From: Achatina immaculata
Lineage: Eukaryota > Mollusca > Gastropoda > Stylommatophora > Achatinidae
Assembly: GCA_009760885.1 (NCBI GenBank)
Contig: CM019719.1
Span: 26,343,084 to 26,407,083, forward strand
Length of the DNA stretch: 64,000 bases
Direction of reading: 5' to 3'
Numbering within the stretch: position 1 is the stretch's first letter; each line of letters begins with the position of its first letter. Made by a program: the position numbers and the translations under genes. Below the pieces are notes generated by a model. That model searched no databases. It was not told where the DNA came from and worked only from the letters and a program-made list of their open reading frames with translations. Positions 11,237-22,309 of the stretch are shown here, piece after piece.

Positions 11237-11483
11237 GTGTCTGAGTGGCGAAGTGGTTAGTGCACTGGTCTCTCATGGCGAAAGTCGGGGGTTCGAATCC
11301 GGCCGGCGGCACCCCAGTCACCCAGCTGTAGAAATGGGTACCCGACTTCTTCTGGAGTTGGGGAAGTAAAAGGCAGCCAGGCGTGATACTGACCATATCA
11401 CCCTCTAGTGTGCTGACAGGTCAAGGAAAATATGGGCACTAACACCATATCCCTATGTGCCTCTAAAGCATGACAGGGTTACC
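11237..11483 (+). mobile_element. SINE-1, complete tRNA-derived SINE
   Basis: A 247-bp element lies between perfect 14-bp duplications 'ttataccgcaaaat' (11223-11236 and 11484-11497). The first ~76 bases are tRNA-like, with an A box 'tggcgaagtgg' and a canonical B box 'ggttcgaatcc', so RNA polymerase III transcription is expected. The body matches the fragments at 1-118 and 8108-8284, and the tail ends 'gggttacc'. No poly-A tail; mobilised by an unidentified LINE. Confidence 0.95.
11238..11314 (+). promoter_or_regulatory. Internal pol III promoter (A and B boxes) of SINE-1
   Basis: A box 'tggcgaagtgg' near 11246-11256 and B box 'ggttcgaatcc' near 11291-11301, spaced as in a tRNA gene. It is part of the SINE, not a stand-alone tRNA gene, because it sits between the target duplications and runs directly into the SINE body. 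Confidence 0.85.
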
Positions 11484-11710
11484 TTATACCGCAAAATAGT
11501 AATAAAAAACATTAAACCAACAAGATATGTAACATTTCCCTGTATTGCTGGGTATATGTCGGCCAAGGATCACAGAAATCGTGGATTTATTTTTTTAAAC
11601 GACGGAAATACCTCGTATTTGTTATGAAATACATTTCAGATTAGAAACTCATTAGATATAAAATTTGTTTTTAGTATATATATATTTTTTTTTCAAGTTT
11701 CGTGACTGAA

Positions 11711-11838
11711 AATCCATCCATCCATCCATCCATTCATCCATCCATCCATCCACCAATCCATCCACCCACCTAACAAATCCTCCCACCCGCCCAATCCATC
11801 CATCCATCCATCCATCCATCCATCCATCCATCCATCCT
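11711..11838. repeat. CCAT tetranucleotide array 1
   Basis: Repeats of CATC with an interruption 'ccacccacctaacaaatcc' followed by 'cccacccgcc'. Confidence 0.95.
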
Positions 11839-11984
11839 CAATTATATATGTATGTAGCTACTTTCTGTATTGAGTGCATGGATAAGAGTGAAATGTGAAT
11901 GTTATACTTTAATTTTATTTTATGTCTCTCAGCTTTCCCATGTTAGTTGTGCTGGTTATATGAGCAGAATATTTGTAGGATGTC

Positions 11985-12060
11985 TGGAACAGAGTGAAAG
12001 TTGTATGATAAAGGGCAGAATGTCAGACGGGCCTGCGTGCCCAATTCTTAACCCTTTAAC
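11985..12060 (-). repeat. Dispersed repeat R2, copy 1
   Basis: Inverted match to 28655-28730 (for example 'gggcagaatgtcagacggg' against 'cccgtctgacattctgccc') and a weaker one to 48555-48620. No coding content; class unknown. Confidence 0.7.
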
Positions 12061-12360
12061 CATCCATCCATCCATCCATCCATCCATCCATCCATCCATC
12101 CATCCACCAATCCACCCACCCACCTAACAAATCCATCCATCCTCCCACCCGCCAAATCCATCCATCCATCCATCCATCCATCCATCCATTCCTCCATCCA
12201 CCCATCTATCATCAATCCACCCATCTATTCATCCATCCATTCACCAATCCACCCATCCATCCATCCATCCATCCATCCATCCATCCATCCATCCATCCAT
12301 CCATCCATCATCAATCCACCCACCCACCCACCCAACCATCATCCATCCACCCACCCACGC
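12059..12360. repeat. CCAT tetranucleotide array 2
   Basis: Long CATC array containing the same interruption as array 1 ('cacccacctaacaaatcc', 'cccacccgcc'). The two arrays therefore look like copies of one interrupted array, now split by about 220 bp. Confidence 0.93.
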
Positions 12361-12469
12361 ATGCTGAAAGACAAACCTACTTTTCAGGCTGCATCAAATT
12401 CTATCCCCTTCTTTCTACCTCTCTGTCCTTCGTTAGTGGAACATTCAGTCCATTTCTCCTTCCGCGGAT

Positions 12470-12752
12470 TTATGTTAAGATGTCCGTCCTTTGTCAAGAT
12501 GCTAGTTCTTTGTCAAGATATCCGTTCTTCATCAAGATGCTCGTTCTTTATCAAGATGTTCGTTCTTTGTCAGGATGCTCGTTCTTTGTAAAGATGTCCG
12601 TCCTTTGTAAAGATGTCCGTCCTTTGTCAAGATGCTCGATCTTTGTCAAGATGCTCGTTCTTTGTCAAGATGTCCGTTCTTTGTAAAGATGTCCGTCCTG
12701 TGTCAAGATGTCCGTTCGTTGTCAAGATGCTCGTTCTTTGTCAAACTCGTTA
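12470..12752. repeat. 19-bp minisatellite, about 14 copies
   Basis: Units read 'tttgtcaagatgctcgttc', with variants 'tttgtaaagatgtccgtcc'. Three overlapping open frames arise from it and are artefacts. Confidence 0.92.
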
Positions 12753-13410
12753 TTTTTTTTTTCATCGAATGCCCATAACATGGCTACAACAACAGGGCTA
12801 TCAGTCACCAACATTTGTCTGCGGCAGAGAAATTATTTTAACAATTTTTTCACGTGAAAATCTTTTTTCCTCCCCCAGTTTCCAGCGTGTTTATTATTAT
12901 TTGCTTGAGCTGACATTTTAAATTATCATTTCTGTCGTCAGTGTACTCTACACTGACAAGAATAAAAGGTTGTAGGCGTAAATTTGTGCAAATGCAGCAA
13001 CAACAACAACAAAAAATGTATAATCAGCCGTCACTGTTGTATTTCCTATAAATTATAACTGTTTGAGGATTTGTCCGAATTGGAAAGTACACGCAAGCGG
13101 AGGTGTTGCTAAAACTCCTGTCTATGAAAGTGTCTAACATTGTTGCTTGTCATATGCGTCAAGTACTTTTATATCAGGGATGTACAATTTCTCTCCCTTG
13201 GAAAGAGTTATCTGCAGATTTTAACTCTTGAACTGCCATATCCACATAAACAACTTTATAGAAGAAACACACCAGTTACGTGTATATTTTGAAAAGATGT
13301 AATGATGTTATTTAGCTTATATAATCCTAAAAATCTTGAACATAAAAAGAAAAAACAGACAGAATTAAGTCATTTAGTAGTAGCAGTTATTTTGCTTGGA
13401 ATTTATAGCA
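12753..13410. other. No recognised feature
   Basis: AT-rich unassigned DNA up to the LINE-A tail. Confidence 0.45.
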
Positions 13411-13416
13411 AAGCCA

Positions 13417-13418
<2 letters not shown>

Positions 13419-13447
<29 letters not shown>

Positions 13448-16400
13448 GAACCTTAAGTGCCCAGGGCACATGGGGCTTCCACAAGGGCTTTCCACACATG
13501 CCTGTCCTTCGCCTTTTTTTCTGCTTTTGCCCAGGTGAGCCTTCTATTGCTCAACATCCTTTCTGTTGTTCTTCTCCATGTCTCTTTTGGTCTACCCTTA
13601 CTTCTGTTCCCCTGTGGTGTCCATCTTAGTGCTATTTTTGGTAGTGAGTTGTCAGTCATTCGGAGCACATGTCCCAGCCATCGCCAGCATCTTTCCTCAA
13701 TAATTGCTGTCAGTGGCTTCATCTGCATTTCTGCCAATAAGATGTTATTTCTTATGGTGTTTGGCCAAAATATTTTTCTAATTCTTCGTAAACATTTAGT
13801 CTGGAAAGAATTCAACTTGTTTTCTATGGTTTTGGTGATTTTCCAGCATTCACTTCCATAGAGTAGTACACTTAGAACATTACTCTTAAATATCCTGATT
13901 TTCATATTTATGCCTAGTTTTTTTTATTTCCATATAGTCTGCAGCACTGCAAAAGCCTGGTTTGCTCTAGTAAGTCTGCTGTTGATGTCCTTTGTGCTGT
14001 CTCCATTTTCTACTACTCTGCTGCCAAGGTATACAAATTCGTTGACCTCCTCCACTAACTTGTTATCTACTCTGAGTACATTTCTGTTGTTCACATTTTG
14101 CTTCATTAACTTTGTCTTTCCTACGTTGATCTTTAGTCCTATGTTGTTTGCATTCTGAGTTAGCTTGTTTATTTTATCTTGCATATCTTTGTGACTGCTT
14201 GATAATAGACAAATGTCGTCCGCAAAGTCAAGGTCCTTCAGCACTGTGTCAGGGGTCCATTGTAATCCTCTGCGTTTGTCTGATGTTGCCTCCTGCATTA
14301 ACCAGTCTACTGCCAAAATAAATAATGTTGGTGATAGTACACATCCCTGTTTCACTCCTGTTTGTACCCTAAAGCTGCTGGAGGTATGTTCTCCACAGAT
14401 AACTTTGCACTGAAAACCCTCATATAGGGCTTTGATTACATTTACTATCTTATGGGGAAGGCCATGCCGTCTTAGGATTTTCCACAGTGCATCTCTGTTG
14501 ACACTGTCAAAGGCTTTCTCTAAATCTATGAACAATGCATATCTTGTGCTATGCCACTCATTTGCCTGTTCTAATATTTGTCTAAGTACAAATATGTGGT
14601 CTATGCATGATCTTCCTTTCCTAAATCCTGCCTGCTCTTTCCGAAGTTTTTCCTCAAGTGTTGGTACAATTCTGTTGATGATTATTCTGCAAAATACTTT
14701 ACTGGTGAGTGGCAGTAGGGTAATGCCTCTCCAGTTCCCGCAATCTCTGAGGTCACCCTTCTTTGGTAGTTTTACTATAAGCCCAGTTTTCCACTCCTCC
14801 GGGGCTTTTTCTAGATCCCAAATTTGTTGTAATATCCGGCAAAGTTGTTTTGGTGTTTCTGTTTCTTGTGCTTTCAACTTCTCAGCAGTCACTTCATCTT
14901 CACCTGGTGCCCTGTCTTATTTTAGCTTCTTTATCGCCTCGTTTACTTCACTTATTGTTATTGGTCCTGTATTGATGTTTAGTTCCGTTTTTGCTTCAGG
15001 TATGTCTATTGTTTGTGCTGCTTGTGTTCTATTTAGTAGGGTGTTAAAGTGTTCCCTCCATCTTTCAATTTTTTCTCTTTCTCCACTGATCAGTTGTCCA
15101 TTTTGTGTCCTTAGTGCACTTTCACATCTTGTGTTGAAGTTACCTGTCATCTGCTTTGTGATTTTATATATAGTTTTCATATCATTTGTTTATGCTGCTT
15201 TCTCTGCTGCTTCTGATAAGTTGTCATAGTATTGACGTTTATCTTGACGGCATGATTCCTTCACTTCTTTGTCTTTTTGTGCATAATTACTTCAAACTTG
15301 TTCTTTAAGCCGTTGTGATTTGGTGTTCAGTAATTTTTTCTTGATTTCTTTTCTTTGCTCTATCTTTTCCCATGTAATCTTGCTTATCCATTCCTCTTTT
15401 CTCCGTTTCCGATATCCCAGCACCTCTTTTGCTGTTTCCTGTAGTGTTTTATTGAACTCTAGTATGGACATTTCTGCTTCGTCTTGTAGGACACTGAAGC
15501 GGTTCTTAAGACTATTGAGAATTCATTTCTTGTTTGCTGGTCTTTCAGTTTTCTTGTATCAAAACGTATCTTTCTGTGTTCTCCGATTTTGGCTTTCCTT
15601 AATTTTAGTTTTATTTTTGCTACCAGAAGGTTTTGATCACTTCTTACATCTGCTCCTTTCCTTGCTCGCACATCTTGTAGTGACCGTATCCACTTGTTGT
15701 TTATTAGTATGTGATCGATTTGGTTTTCTGTGGTTTTATCTGGGGACCTCCAAGTCACGATATGGATGTTTTTATGTTGGAAAATTGTCCCTCCGATGGT
15801 CATCATGTTTTCTTCACAGAAACTGCACAGTCTTTCTCCATTTTCATTTATTTCTCCGATTCCTACTTTTCCCATGGTTCTTCTTCTATCTTTATTTCCT
15901 TTACCTACTTTTGCATTGAAGTCGCCCAAGATGAGTAGCATATCATGCTTGGGTATTGTTTCTACTGTGGCTTGGAGGCTGTTGTAAAAATCTTCTTTTA
16001 ATTCCTCTTCAGCTGCTTCTGTTGGTGCATAACAAACTATAATAGACAGCTTCGTGAATCTTGAGTTGAACCGTGCATATAATAATCTCTCATTTATTGG
16101 GGTCCATTTCAGCAATGCTCTTGATGCTTCTTTTGTTATAATAAATGCTACTCCTCCTTCATGAAGATCTTCTTTACCTGACCATATTATTGTATCTTCT
16201 GTGTGCTGTGTTGTTAATTTTCTTCTGCCTTGTCCTGTCCATCTTGCTTCTTGTATTCCTAGTATGTCTAGTTTGTATCTGTGCATTTCCTTGATGGTTT
16301 GTGCTAGTCTTCCAGTCTGGTTAAGTGTTCTTAAATTCCAGCTGCCTATTTGCATCTTGTGTTTAGGTTCCAGGAGGTCTGTAGTCGGGCTGGGGACTTC

Positions 16401-16635
16401 CAGTGGCTGGCTTTCATCCACAACCTTCATGGGCTCAGTTTCCTGATAAACATTTCTCCTTCCATCTGCATTTGTTTTTTCCCTTGCTTCCGTTTCTGTA
16501 GCAGTCTGATAGTTTTTTTTTTACCAGATAGGGTTGCTGGCCCTATGCTGAACCCTTCTTAGTCGCATTTTACGATTATGCGTGGTAGGGTACAGTGGTC
16601 CTATTCTTTGCAGATCCCGGGTACCACATGGGGGT
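13419..16635 (-). mobile_element. LINE-A, nearly full-length RTE-like LINE
   Basis: About 3.2 kb, the usual length of RTE-class LINEs, read right to left. Order: a 5' leader with 'gggccagcaaccctatctgg' (about 16530), APE endonuclease, RT, C-terminal domain, the terminus '...gcacttaaggttcagag' and a GA/CT microsatellite tail at 13419-13450. Candidate 8-bp duplications 'aagccatc' flank it (13411-13418 and 16636-16643); this short match is suggestive only. One or more frameshifts near 15240-15530 and several stops make it defective. Confidence 0.88.
13453..16430 (-). pseudogene. LINE-A endonuclease/reverse transcriptase, broken
   Basis: Apurinic-type endonuclease, 16430-15459: WNLRTLNQTGRL, QEARWTGQGRR, GDFNAKVG and NQIDHILINNKW; the expected terminal SDH motif reads SDQ, so the catalytic His appears replaced by Gln. 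After a shifted region (about 15530-15240) the RT follows at 15180-13924: KLPKKGDLRDCGNWRGITLL, EQAGFRKGRSCIDHIF, LFIDLEKAFDSV, GVKQGCVLSPTLF and FADDICLL. The C-terminal domain is 13905-13453 (WRWLGHVLRMTDNS, GRPKETWRR). Stops separate the blocks near 15181, 14915 and 13922. It would nick the target and prime reverse transcription there; this copy cannot. Confidence 0.9.
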
Positions 16636-16744
16636 AAGCCATCCACGCTGTCGAAAGTAGGGAAATAGTTTTTGAAAGAGAGACGTTTCACTTACTCGCT
16701 TTCTTCATCTCAAATGCTGTAATGTCCTAGAAATGTCAAGGCAC

Positions 16745-17075
16745 TAACACAACAACTGTCACATCAATAATAACAACGCAGAAAAGCAGGAATTAACTAT
16801 CACAGCAGCAAAAAAATAAAAACATTATCAAGAATAAAAATAACAACGTCAACAACAGAAATAACACGAATAATACGAATAATAATAATAACAACAACAA
16901 CAACACAATAAACAAAAATAACAACAGTAAAAACAACGAAATAACTATCACCAAAAATAATTGTTAAAAAATAACAGAAGTAATAATAACAACTGCAACA
17001 ACAATTGCAACAGCAGCAACACCAACAACCACAACCAGTAACAGTATCGATTTTAAAAAAATGAAAACGAAGAAA
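16745..17075. repeat. AAC/AAT-rich low-complexity tract
   Basis: Imperfect AAC, AAT and GCAAC trinucleotide runs. The minus frame with poly-Cys is an artefact. Confidence 0.85.
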
Positions 17076-17544
17076 CAACGATATTTTAAAACTCTAATTC
17101 ATTAAAAACTGAATTTTTACACCTTCCTAAATTCGTCAATTTTCTTGCTGTCTTTATGCTTTGGTTGTTCACTCAAAATTTACTCGTAAAATTAGCATTC
17201 GATAAAAGTCTAATAGCTAATCAGAATGCATTATTGTGTCTTGCTTGTAACCAGAACAAGCCTTCTCTTTAGTTAGGCAACATGTTTGTATAAGAGCGCT
17301 GAATAAATGATATGAAAGGATATGATACAGAATTATTATGGCACGGCGTTTTTTGTTACAGAAATGTATTTATCCTATAGATTGGCGCTGATGTGTCTAA
17401 ACCTTGTTTTGTGTCATCTTCCACAAAATCAACATACAGATATAGTTTTTTTTCACAACTCGTAGGTGTAAAAAGCCAACTTTAATGTCTTTTTGATAAC
17501 ATCCTTAGCGAGACTTCATATGAGGATTTAGTTTTACATAAAGT

Positions 17545-17765
17545 AGATGACCTCACTATCAAAAATAGCACAAAGATGGACACCACAGGGGAACAGAAGT
17601 ACGGGTAGACCAAAAGAGACATGGAGAAGAACAACAGAAAGGATGTTGAGCAATAGAGGGCTCACCTGGGCAAGAGCAGAAAAAAAAAGGCGAAGGACAG
17701 GCATTTGTGGAAAACCCTTGCGGAAGCCCCACGTTTCCTGGCACTTAAGGTTCAGAGAGAGAGAT
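17545..17765 (+). mobile_element. LINE-A tail fragment
   Basis: Only the last ~215 bp of LINE-A are present, from the 'tcaaaaatagcac.aagatgg' segment to '...cacttaaggttcag' plus a GA tail. An extra A run shifts the frame at 'GRAEKK'. An imperfect duplication ('agatgacct' and 'agatgatct') may flank it. Confidence 0.9.
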
Positions 17766-18051
17766 GATCTGTTACAGTGATTCTCAATCTGTTTGCTCCG
17801 TGCACCCTTGTCACCAAATGTCAGAATGCCATGCTCCACATTTTTCAAAGATGTATCTGACTCAGAAGGTGCATTCCAAATAATATGCATATAACATTGA
17901 AACAATCTATCAATCTGTCGTCCTAATTCCCTTCTAATTCCTAATCCCTAAAATCCCCCCTCTCTCCCAGGGACCTTCCCCGGATGAGATCCTCCGATCT
18001 ACTGCTTAGTGAATGCGAAATGTGACAGGAACACATTTTAATGTCAGTAAT

Positions 18052-18664
18052 ATTGTAAATTTGTATACCTTGGCAGCAGAGTAGTAGAAAATGGAGACAG
18101 CACAGAGGACATCAACAGCAGACTTACTAGAGCAAACCAGGCTTTTGCAATGCTACAGAATATATGGAAATCAAATAAACTAAGCATAAATATGAAAATC
18201 AGGATATTTAAGAGTAATGTTCTAAGTGTACTACTCTATGGAAGTGAATGCTGGAAAATCACCAAAACCATAGAAAACAAGTTGAATTCTTTCCAGACTA
18301 AATGTTTACGAAGAATTAGAAAAATATTTTGGCCAAACACCATAAGAAATAAGATCTTATTAGCAGAAATGCAGATGAAACCACTGACAACAGTTATTGA
18401 GGAAAGACGCTGGCGATGGTTGGGACATGTGCTCCGAATGACTGACAACTCACTACCAAAAATAGCACTAAGATGGACACCACAGGGGAGCAGAAGTAAG
18501 GGTAGACCAAAAGAGACATGGAGAAGAACAACAGAAAGGATGTTGAGCAATAGAGGGCTCACCTGGGCAAGAGCAGAAAAAAAGGCGAAAGTCAGGCATT
18601 TGTGGAAAACCCTTGCGGAAGCCCCATGTGCCCTGGGCACTTAAGGTTGAGAGAGAGAGAGAGA
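18052..18664 (+). mobile_element. LINE-A 3' fragment with open C-terminal frame
   Basis: Starts at the 'FVYLGSRVVENGD' segment and reaches the terminus and GA tail. The frame at 18150-18644 runs 164 codons to the natural stop after 'APCALGT', containing LYGSECWKITKTIENKLNSF, RRWRWLGHVLRMTDNS and GRPKETWRRTTERM. At the site where other copies have a TAA after 'WK' this copy reads 'WKSNKLSINMK', so it shows the ancestral sequence there. Confidence 0.92.
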
Positions 18665-18703
18665 ATAAGTCTTCGCGGCCACAAACTACAGTATTTCCAC
18701 ATT

Positions 18704-18998
18704 TCCTCTCGGTCAGCCTTTGGTTATCACCTTCTCTGTTATCTTCCTCTCGGTCAGCCTTTGGTTATCACCTTCTCTGTTATCTTCCTCTCGGTCAGCC
18801 TTTGGTTATCACCTTCTCTGTTATCTTCCTCTCGGTCAGCCTTTGGTTATCACCTTCTCTGTTATCTTCCTCTCAGTCAGCCTTTGGTTATCACCTTCTC
18901 TGTTATCTTCCTCTCGGTCAGCCTTTGGTTATCACCTTCTCTGTTATCTTCCTCTCAGTCAGCCTTTGGTTATCACCTTCTCTGTTATCTTACTCTCT
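18704..18998. repeat. 41-bp minisatellite, about 7 copies
   Basis: Units read 'ctcggtcagcctttggttat' then 'caccttctctgttatcttcc' then 't', nearly identical. It starts about 40 bp after the GA tail of the preceding LINE-A fragment. The three open frames through it are artefacts. Confidence 0.95.
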
Positions 18999-19184
18999 TA
19001 TGTTCAAGAGGGAAGCTTGTGGCTGTTAGACTATTTAACAAAAAGGTTACCTTCATTAGAAACTAAAGAGTTAAAAACATCAATGCCATTTGACCTAAAT
19101 CACACCAAGTAACTGGTTCGTAGTAATGGAGTCTATTCTGATCATGTTATAGGGAATGCAATGACTGCTAAAGTCTGCAGCAGC

Positions 19185-19935
19185 TTAAAATGCTTTAATT
19201 ATTCTGTACTGCTGTAAGGAGCAGAAGCTTCGATTCCTGGCAAGGAACCCAAGAGAAGGATAAGTGCAGCAGAAATGTGGTTCTACAGAAAATTAGGCTC
19301 TATATAATGGAAAATGAAAAGAACAAATGTACAAGTGCAACATCTACAAGTGCAACGTGAACTTCTCAAAGAAGTAAGGATCAAGAAAAGAAAATACATT
19401 GACCATATCAAAAGACATAGCAATGTACTGAAGACCATACTAGAAGGCGGTCTGGGAAAGGGCAGGACAAGAACCTATGAACCTACACATCATGTCTAGG
19501 AAGTGGAGGTGGATTGGCCATACTCTGAGGAAACCCGACACCAGCATAGCAAGACAGGCACTGCCATGGAATCCTCAAGGAAATAGAAAACGAGGAAGAC
19601 CTAGATTTACTTGGAGAAGAGAAATTATGACAGTGATCAGAGACAAGAGATACACATGGAAGGAAGCAGATTATAATTCCAAGAACAGAGACGACTGGAA
19701 AGCCTTTATCTTTCAAGGGAGTGAAAGGCGATGATGATGATGATGATGATGATGATGATATTAGAAGGAAAGGTGAAAAAAAGAGCGAGAGGTAGGCAGA
19801 GAATACGACTGGAAGACATCATAAAAGAGTGAACAAGGCACACAACCTGGTTGACTGCACCATCGAAGCGACGGAGCAAGGAAAATGGAGATGCATTACC
19901 ACCAACATTCTTTCTGAAGACGGCACATGATGATG
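19185..19935 (+). mobile_element. LINE-E 3' end, interrupted by LINE-F
   Basis: The C-terminal frame of an APE-type LINE: 'AAEMWFYRKLGSI', 'LLKEVRIKKRKYIDHIKRHS' and 'KTILEG', then after the insertion 'LEGKVKKRARGRQRIRLEDI' and '..FFLKTAHDDG' with a GATG-like tail. The two halves join in register across the inserted LINE-F, and an imperfect 11-bp duplication (19438-19448 and 19758-19768) marks the target site. Several stops; not functional. Confidence 0.78.
19449..19757 (+). mobile_element. LINE-F tail inserted in LINE-E
   Basis: Encodes 'RKWRWIGHTLRKPDTSIARQ', 'PWNPQGNRKRGRPRFTWRRE' and 'YTWKEADYNSKNRDDWKAF', the C-terminal domain of an RTE/CR1-like LINE family, and ends in a GAT/GATG repeat tail (19733-19757). 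About 309 bp, strongly 5'-truncated. Confidence 0.85.
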
Positions 19936-20299
19936 GTTATCGACTCGCAGAGAAAAATGTTTGAAAGGATCAAGACATTTCTCACTGTCCTACTAATATA
20001 TCTTATTAAATATAATATTTCACAAAACACTTGACCCATTCAAAGACTGCCGTCTCATGATAGAGCTAATCTTTCGCCTTGCACGACAAACATTGAGAAA
20101 ATACAGCAACATCTTGCAGACACCAGATCTTAGTGTTTTACTATGGGGCCAAGGTACATGCCCTTGACATTTCGCTCTTCATGCCTTCCCTTGTTAACTT
20201 TCCCCCTTCCTCGAAACAGATCCTTATCCATTATCCTTCGCTTTAAACATTTTCATTACTGATATTATCATTTTCCATGGTAAAATGTTTCTTCCCGCT

Positions 20300-20605
20300 T
20301 ACATTGTCTCCAACAGTCAGCTTCTCTTCTCAGCTACGCTAAAGCTTGGCGTTACCAGTTTCTCTTCCAGACACGCTACTATTACAAACCTTTCTTCAAG
20401 ACATACCATTCTTGGCATTTTCCCTCTAGACTTGCTACTTTTACCAGTTTATTTCAGACATACTACATTTAGCAGTTTTTCTTCAATGAACTACTCTTAA
20501 CAGTTTCTCTTCCAGACAGATACTTACATTCAGTCTTATATCTTCCAGACACACACTACTGTGTCTTTTCTCTTCCAGACGCATTACTCATCAGTTTGTC
20601 ATTTA
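20300..20605. repeat. Degenerate 30-40-bp tandem repeat
   Basis: Eight or so poorly conserved units centred on 'agtttctcttccagacacac.ctac'. No gene. Confidence 0.65.
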
Positions 20606-20667
20606 TTCTTCCAACTTTGAGCCGTTCCTCTAAGTCAACAATTGCAACAATTCAGCCTGACATTCTT

Positions 20668-21991
20668 CGAGGGGCGTTCAGAAAGTAATGCACCACATCG
20701 TTTTTCTCAGGAGCTGTTTATTAAAAATGCATGAAATATATCTACAATATACCTGGATATGTCATGTAAACATCGGTATTATTCAACATTATCCCCGTCA
20801 ATTTGTACGGCTTTACGGCAGCGCGAAACAAATGCATATATTCCTAGCCCGTACCAGATTTTCTCTTGATTATGTAACAGTTTCTTCGCTGCATGAATCA
20901 CTCCTTCGTCATCTTCAAATCTTACCCCTTGGAGTGTATCTTTAAGTGGACCAAACAGATGGAAATCAGAGGTTGCCAAAACAGGACTATAGGGTGGATG
21001 GGGTAGTACAGTCCAACCAAATTTCCGTATTTGCCAGACTTGTGTGAGGGCGCGCATTGTCGTGAAAGAGAAGTAGGTCTGCTGGATTATTGTGCGGCCG
21101 AACTCTGCGAAAACGTTGATTGAGTTTTTTCAATGTCTTAATGTAAGCTTGCGAATTGATTGTTTCTCCTCTTGGCATAACATCCCCAAGAATCACAACT
21201 TCAATGTCCCAGAAGACAGTGATCATGACCTTTCCAGCTGAAGGAGTTGTCTTGAATTTCTTTCTTCGTGGTGATTGCGGATGATGCCACTCCATTGACT
21301 GTCTTTTTGTCTCAGGTTCAAAATGATGTGCCCAGGTTTGTCACCTGTTACAATCTGAGCCAAAAAGTTCTCTCCCTCAGCATTGAAACGCTCCAACAAT
21401 TCAGAAGAAATTGCTTTCTTTTGCAATGGATGGTCATTTGTGAGACTTTGAGGAACTCATCTTGTGCAAACATTAGAAAATCCTACAGCTTTTATAACTG
21501 CATTTGCCCTACAACTGCTGACTGACAGCTATAAGGCCAATTGTTGAGTAGTGATACGCCTATCAGTAAGAATAATGCCTCAGCGCATTTCAACATTTCT
21601 GCCTTGGTGGCTGTGGCAAGTCGTCCGCAACGCGGCCGATCATGCAACTCCTTATCTCCACTTATTGATTCTTTGATTCTCTGAACCCAGCAACTGACTG
21701 TACTCCTGTCGACTGCAAAAGTTCCATACACATCACATAGACGCTTGTGAATGTTCGCAACAGTTTCCTTCTCTGCAACGAGAAATTCTATCACAATTCG
21801 CTGCTTATACCGCAAGTTGCTAACACGCTCCATTTCAATGGTTAGGGCAGCCATATTCTTTGACCGGTTGCGGTACAGTTTGGTTCACACAATCGGCACA
21901 TGCCATATTTAAAGTGTGCAAAATTGCGTGCTTCTAACTTTATTATTAGCTGAAAAAACTATGTGGTGCATTACTTTTTGAACGCCCCTCG
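20668..21991 (-). mobile_element. Mariner transposon with both terminal inverted repeats
   Basis: Near-perfect inverted termini of about 28 bp: 'cgaggggcgttcagaaagta' at 20668 and its complement ending at 21991, with one internal mismatch. The right flank is TA, as expected for mariner; the left is TT, probably a mutated TA. The 1.32-kb length is typical. The transposase reads on the minus strand and is frameshifted. Confidence 0.95.
20779..21854 (-). pseudogene. Mariner (DD34D) transposase, frameshifted
   Basis: Starts at 21854 (MAALTIEMERVSNLRYKQRI) with the paired helix-turn-helix region to 'RPRCGRLATATK'. After a shift near 21500-21430, the catalytic part carries IVTGDK (first Asp) in one frame, WHHPQSPRRKKFKTTPSAGK and LLFHDNARPHTS (second Asp) in another, and PPYSPVLATSDFHLFGPL (third Asp) in a third. 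At least three frameshifts exist, and the expected HHFEPETK and linker regions are damaged. The family cuts and pastes at TA sites; this copy cannot encode an active enzyme. Confidence 0.92.
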
Positions 21992-22309
21992 TATGTTTTA
22001 TGTTCTATGGTCTACCTGAAGAACGAGAATGCAGATAAAGGAACATTTTTCATTCGGCCATCACATATCGATTTTACATACTGAACAATATTTGAACATT
22101 TTGCAGAACATTAAGAAATCTCGGCTTGAATACAGTTTTCCATCATAACTGTGAAAGCTAGATCTTAAGAATATATAGATAAACATGAGAACATTTAAAT
22201 GTTTGGCTATTAAATGAATTCCAGATTCAGTTGGTCCAGTTAAAGAGGTATTTGGCGCTTTCAAAGTCAGTTCTTTCTCTCCATGCTATAGTCTAGAAAT
22301 TTAATGTAT

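Noticed and set aside
11238..11314. A stand-alone tRNA gene
   Set aside because: A and B boxes are good, but the sequence continues into a SINE body and lies within 14-bp target duplications.
14432..15229. 265-codon plus-strand frame
   Set aside because: Antisense of LINE-A RT.
18602..19112. Three overlapping plus frames of 130-154 codons
   Set aside because: They are generated by the 41-bp minisatellite and differ only by frame.
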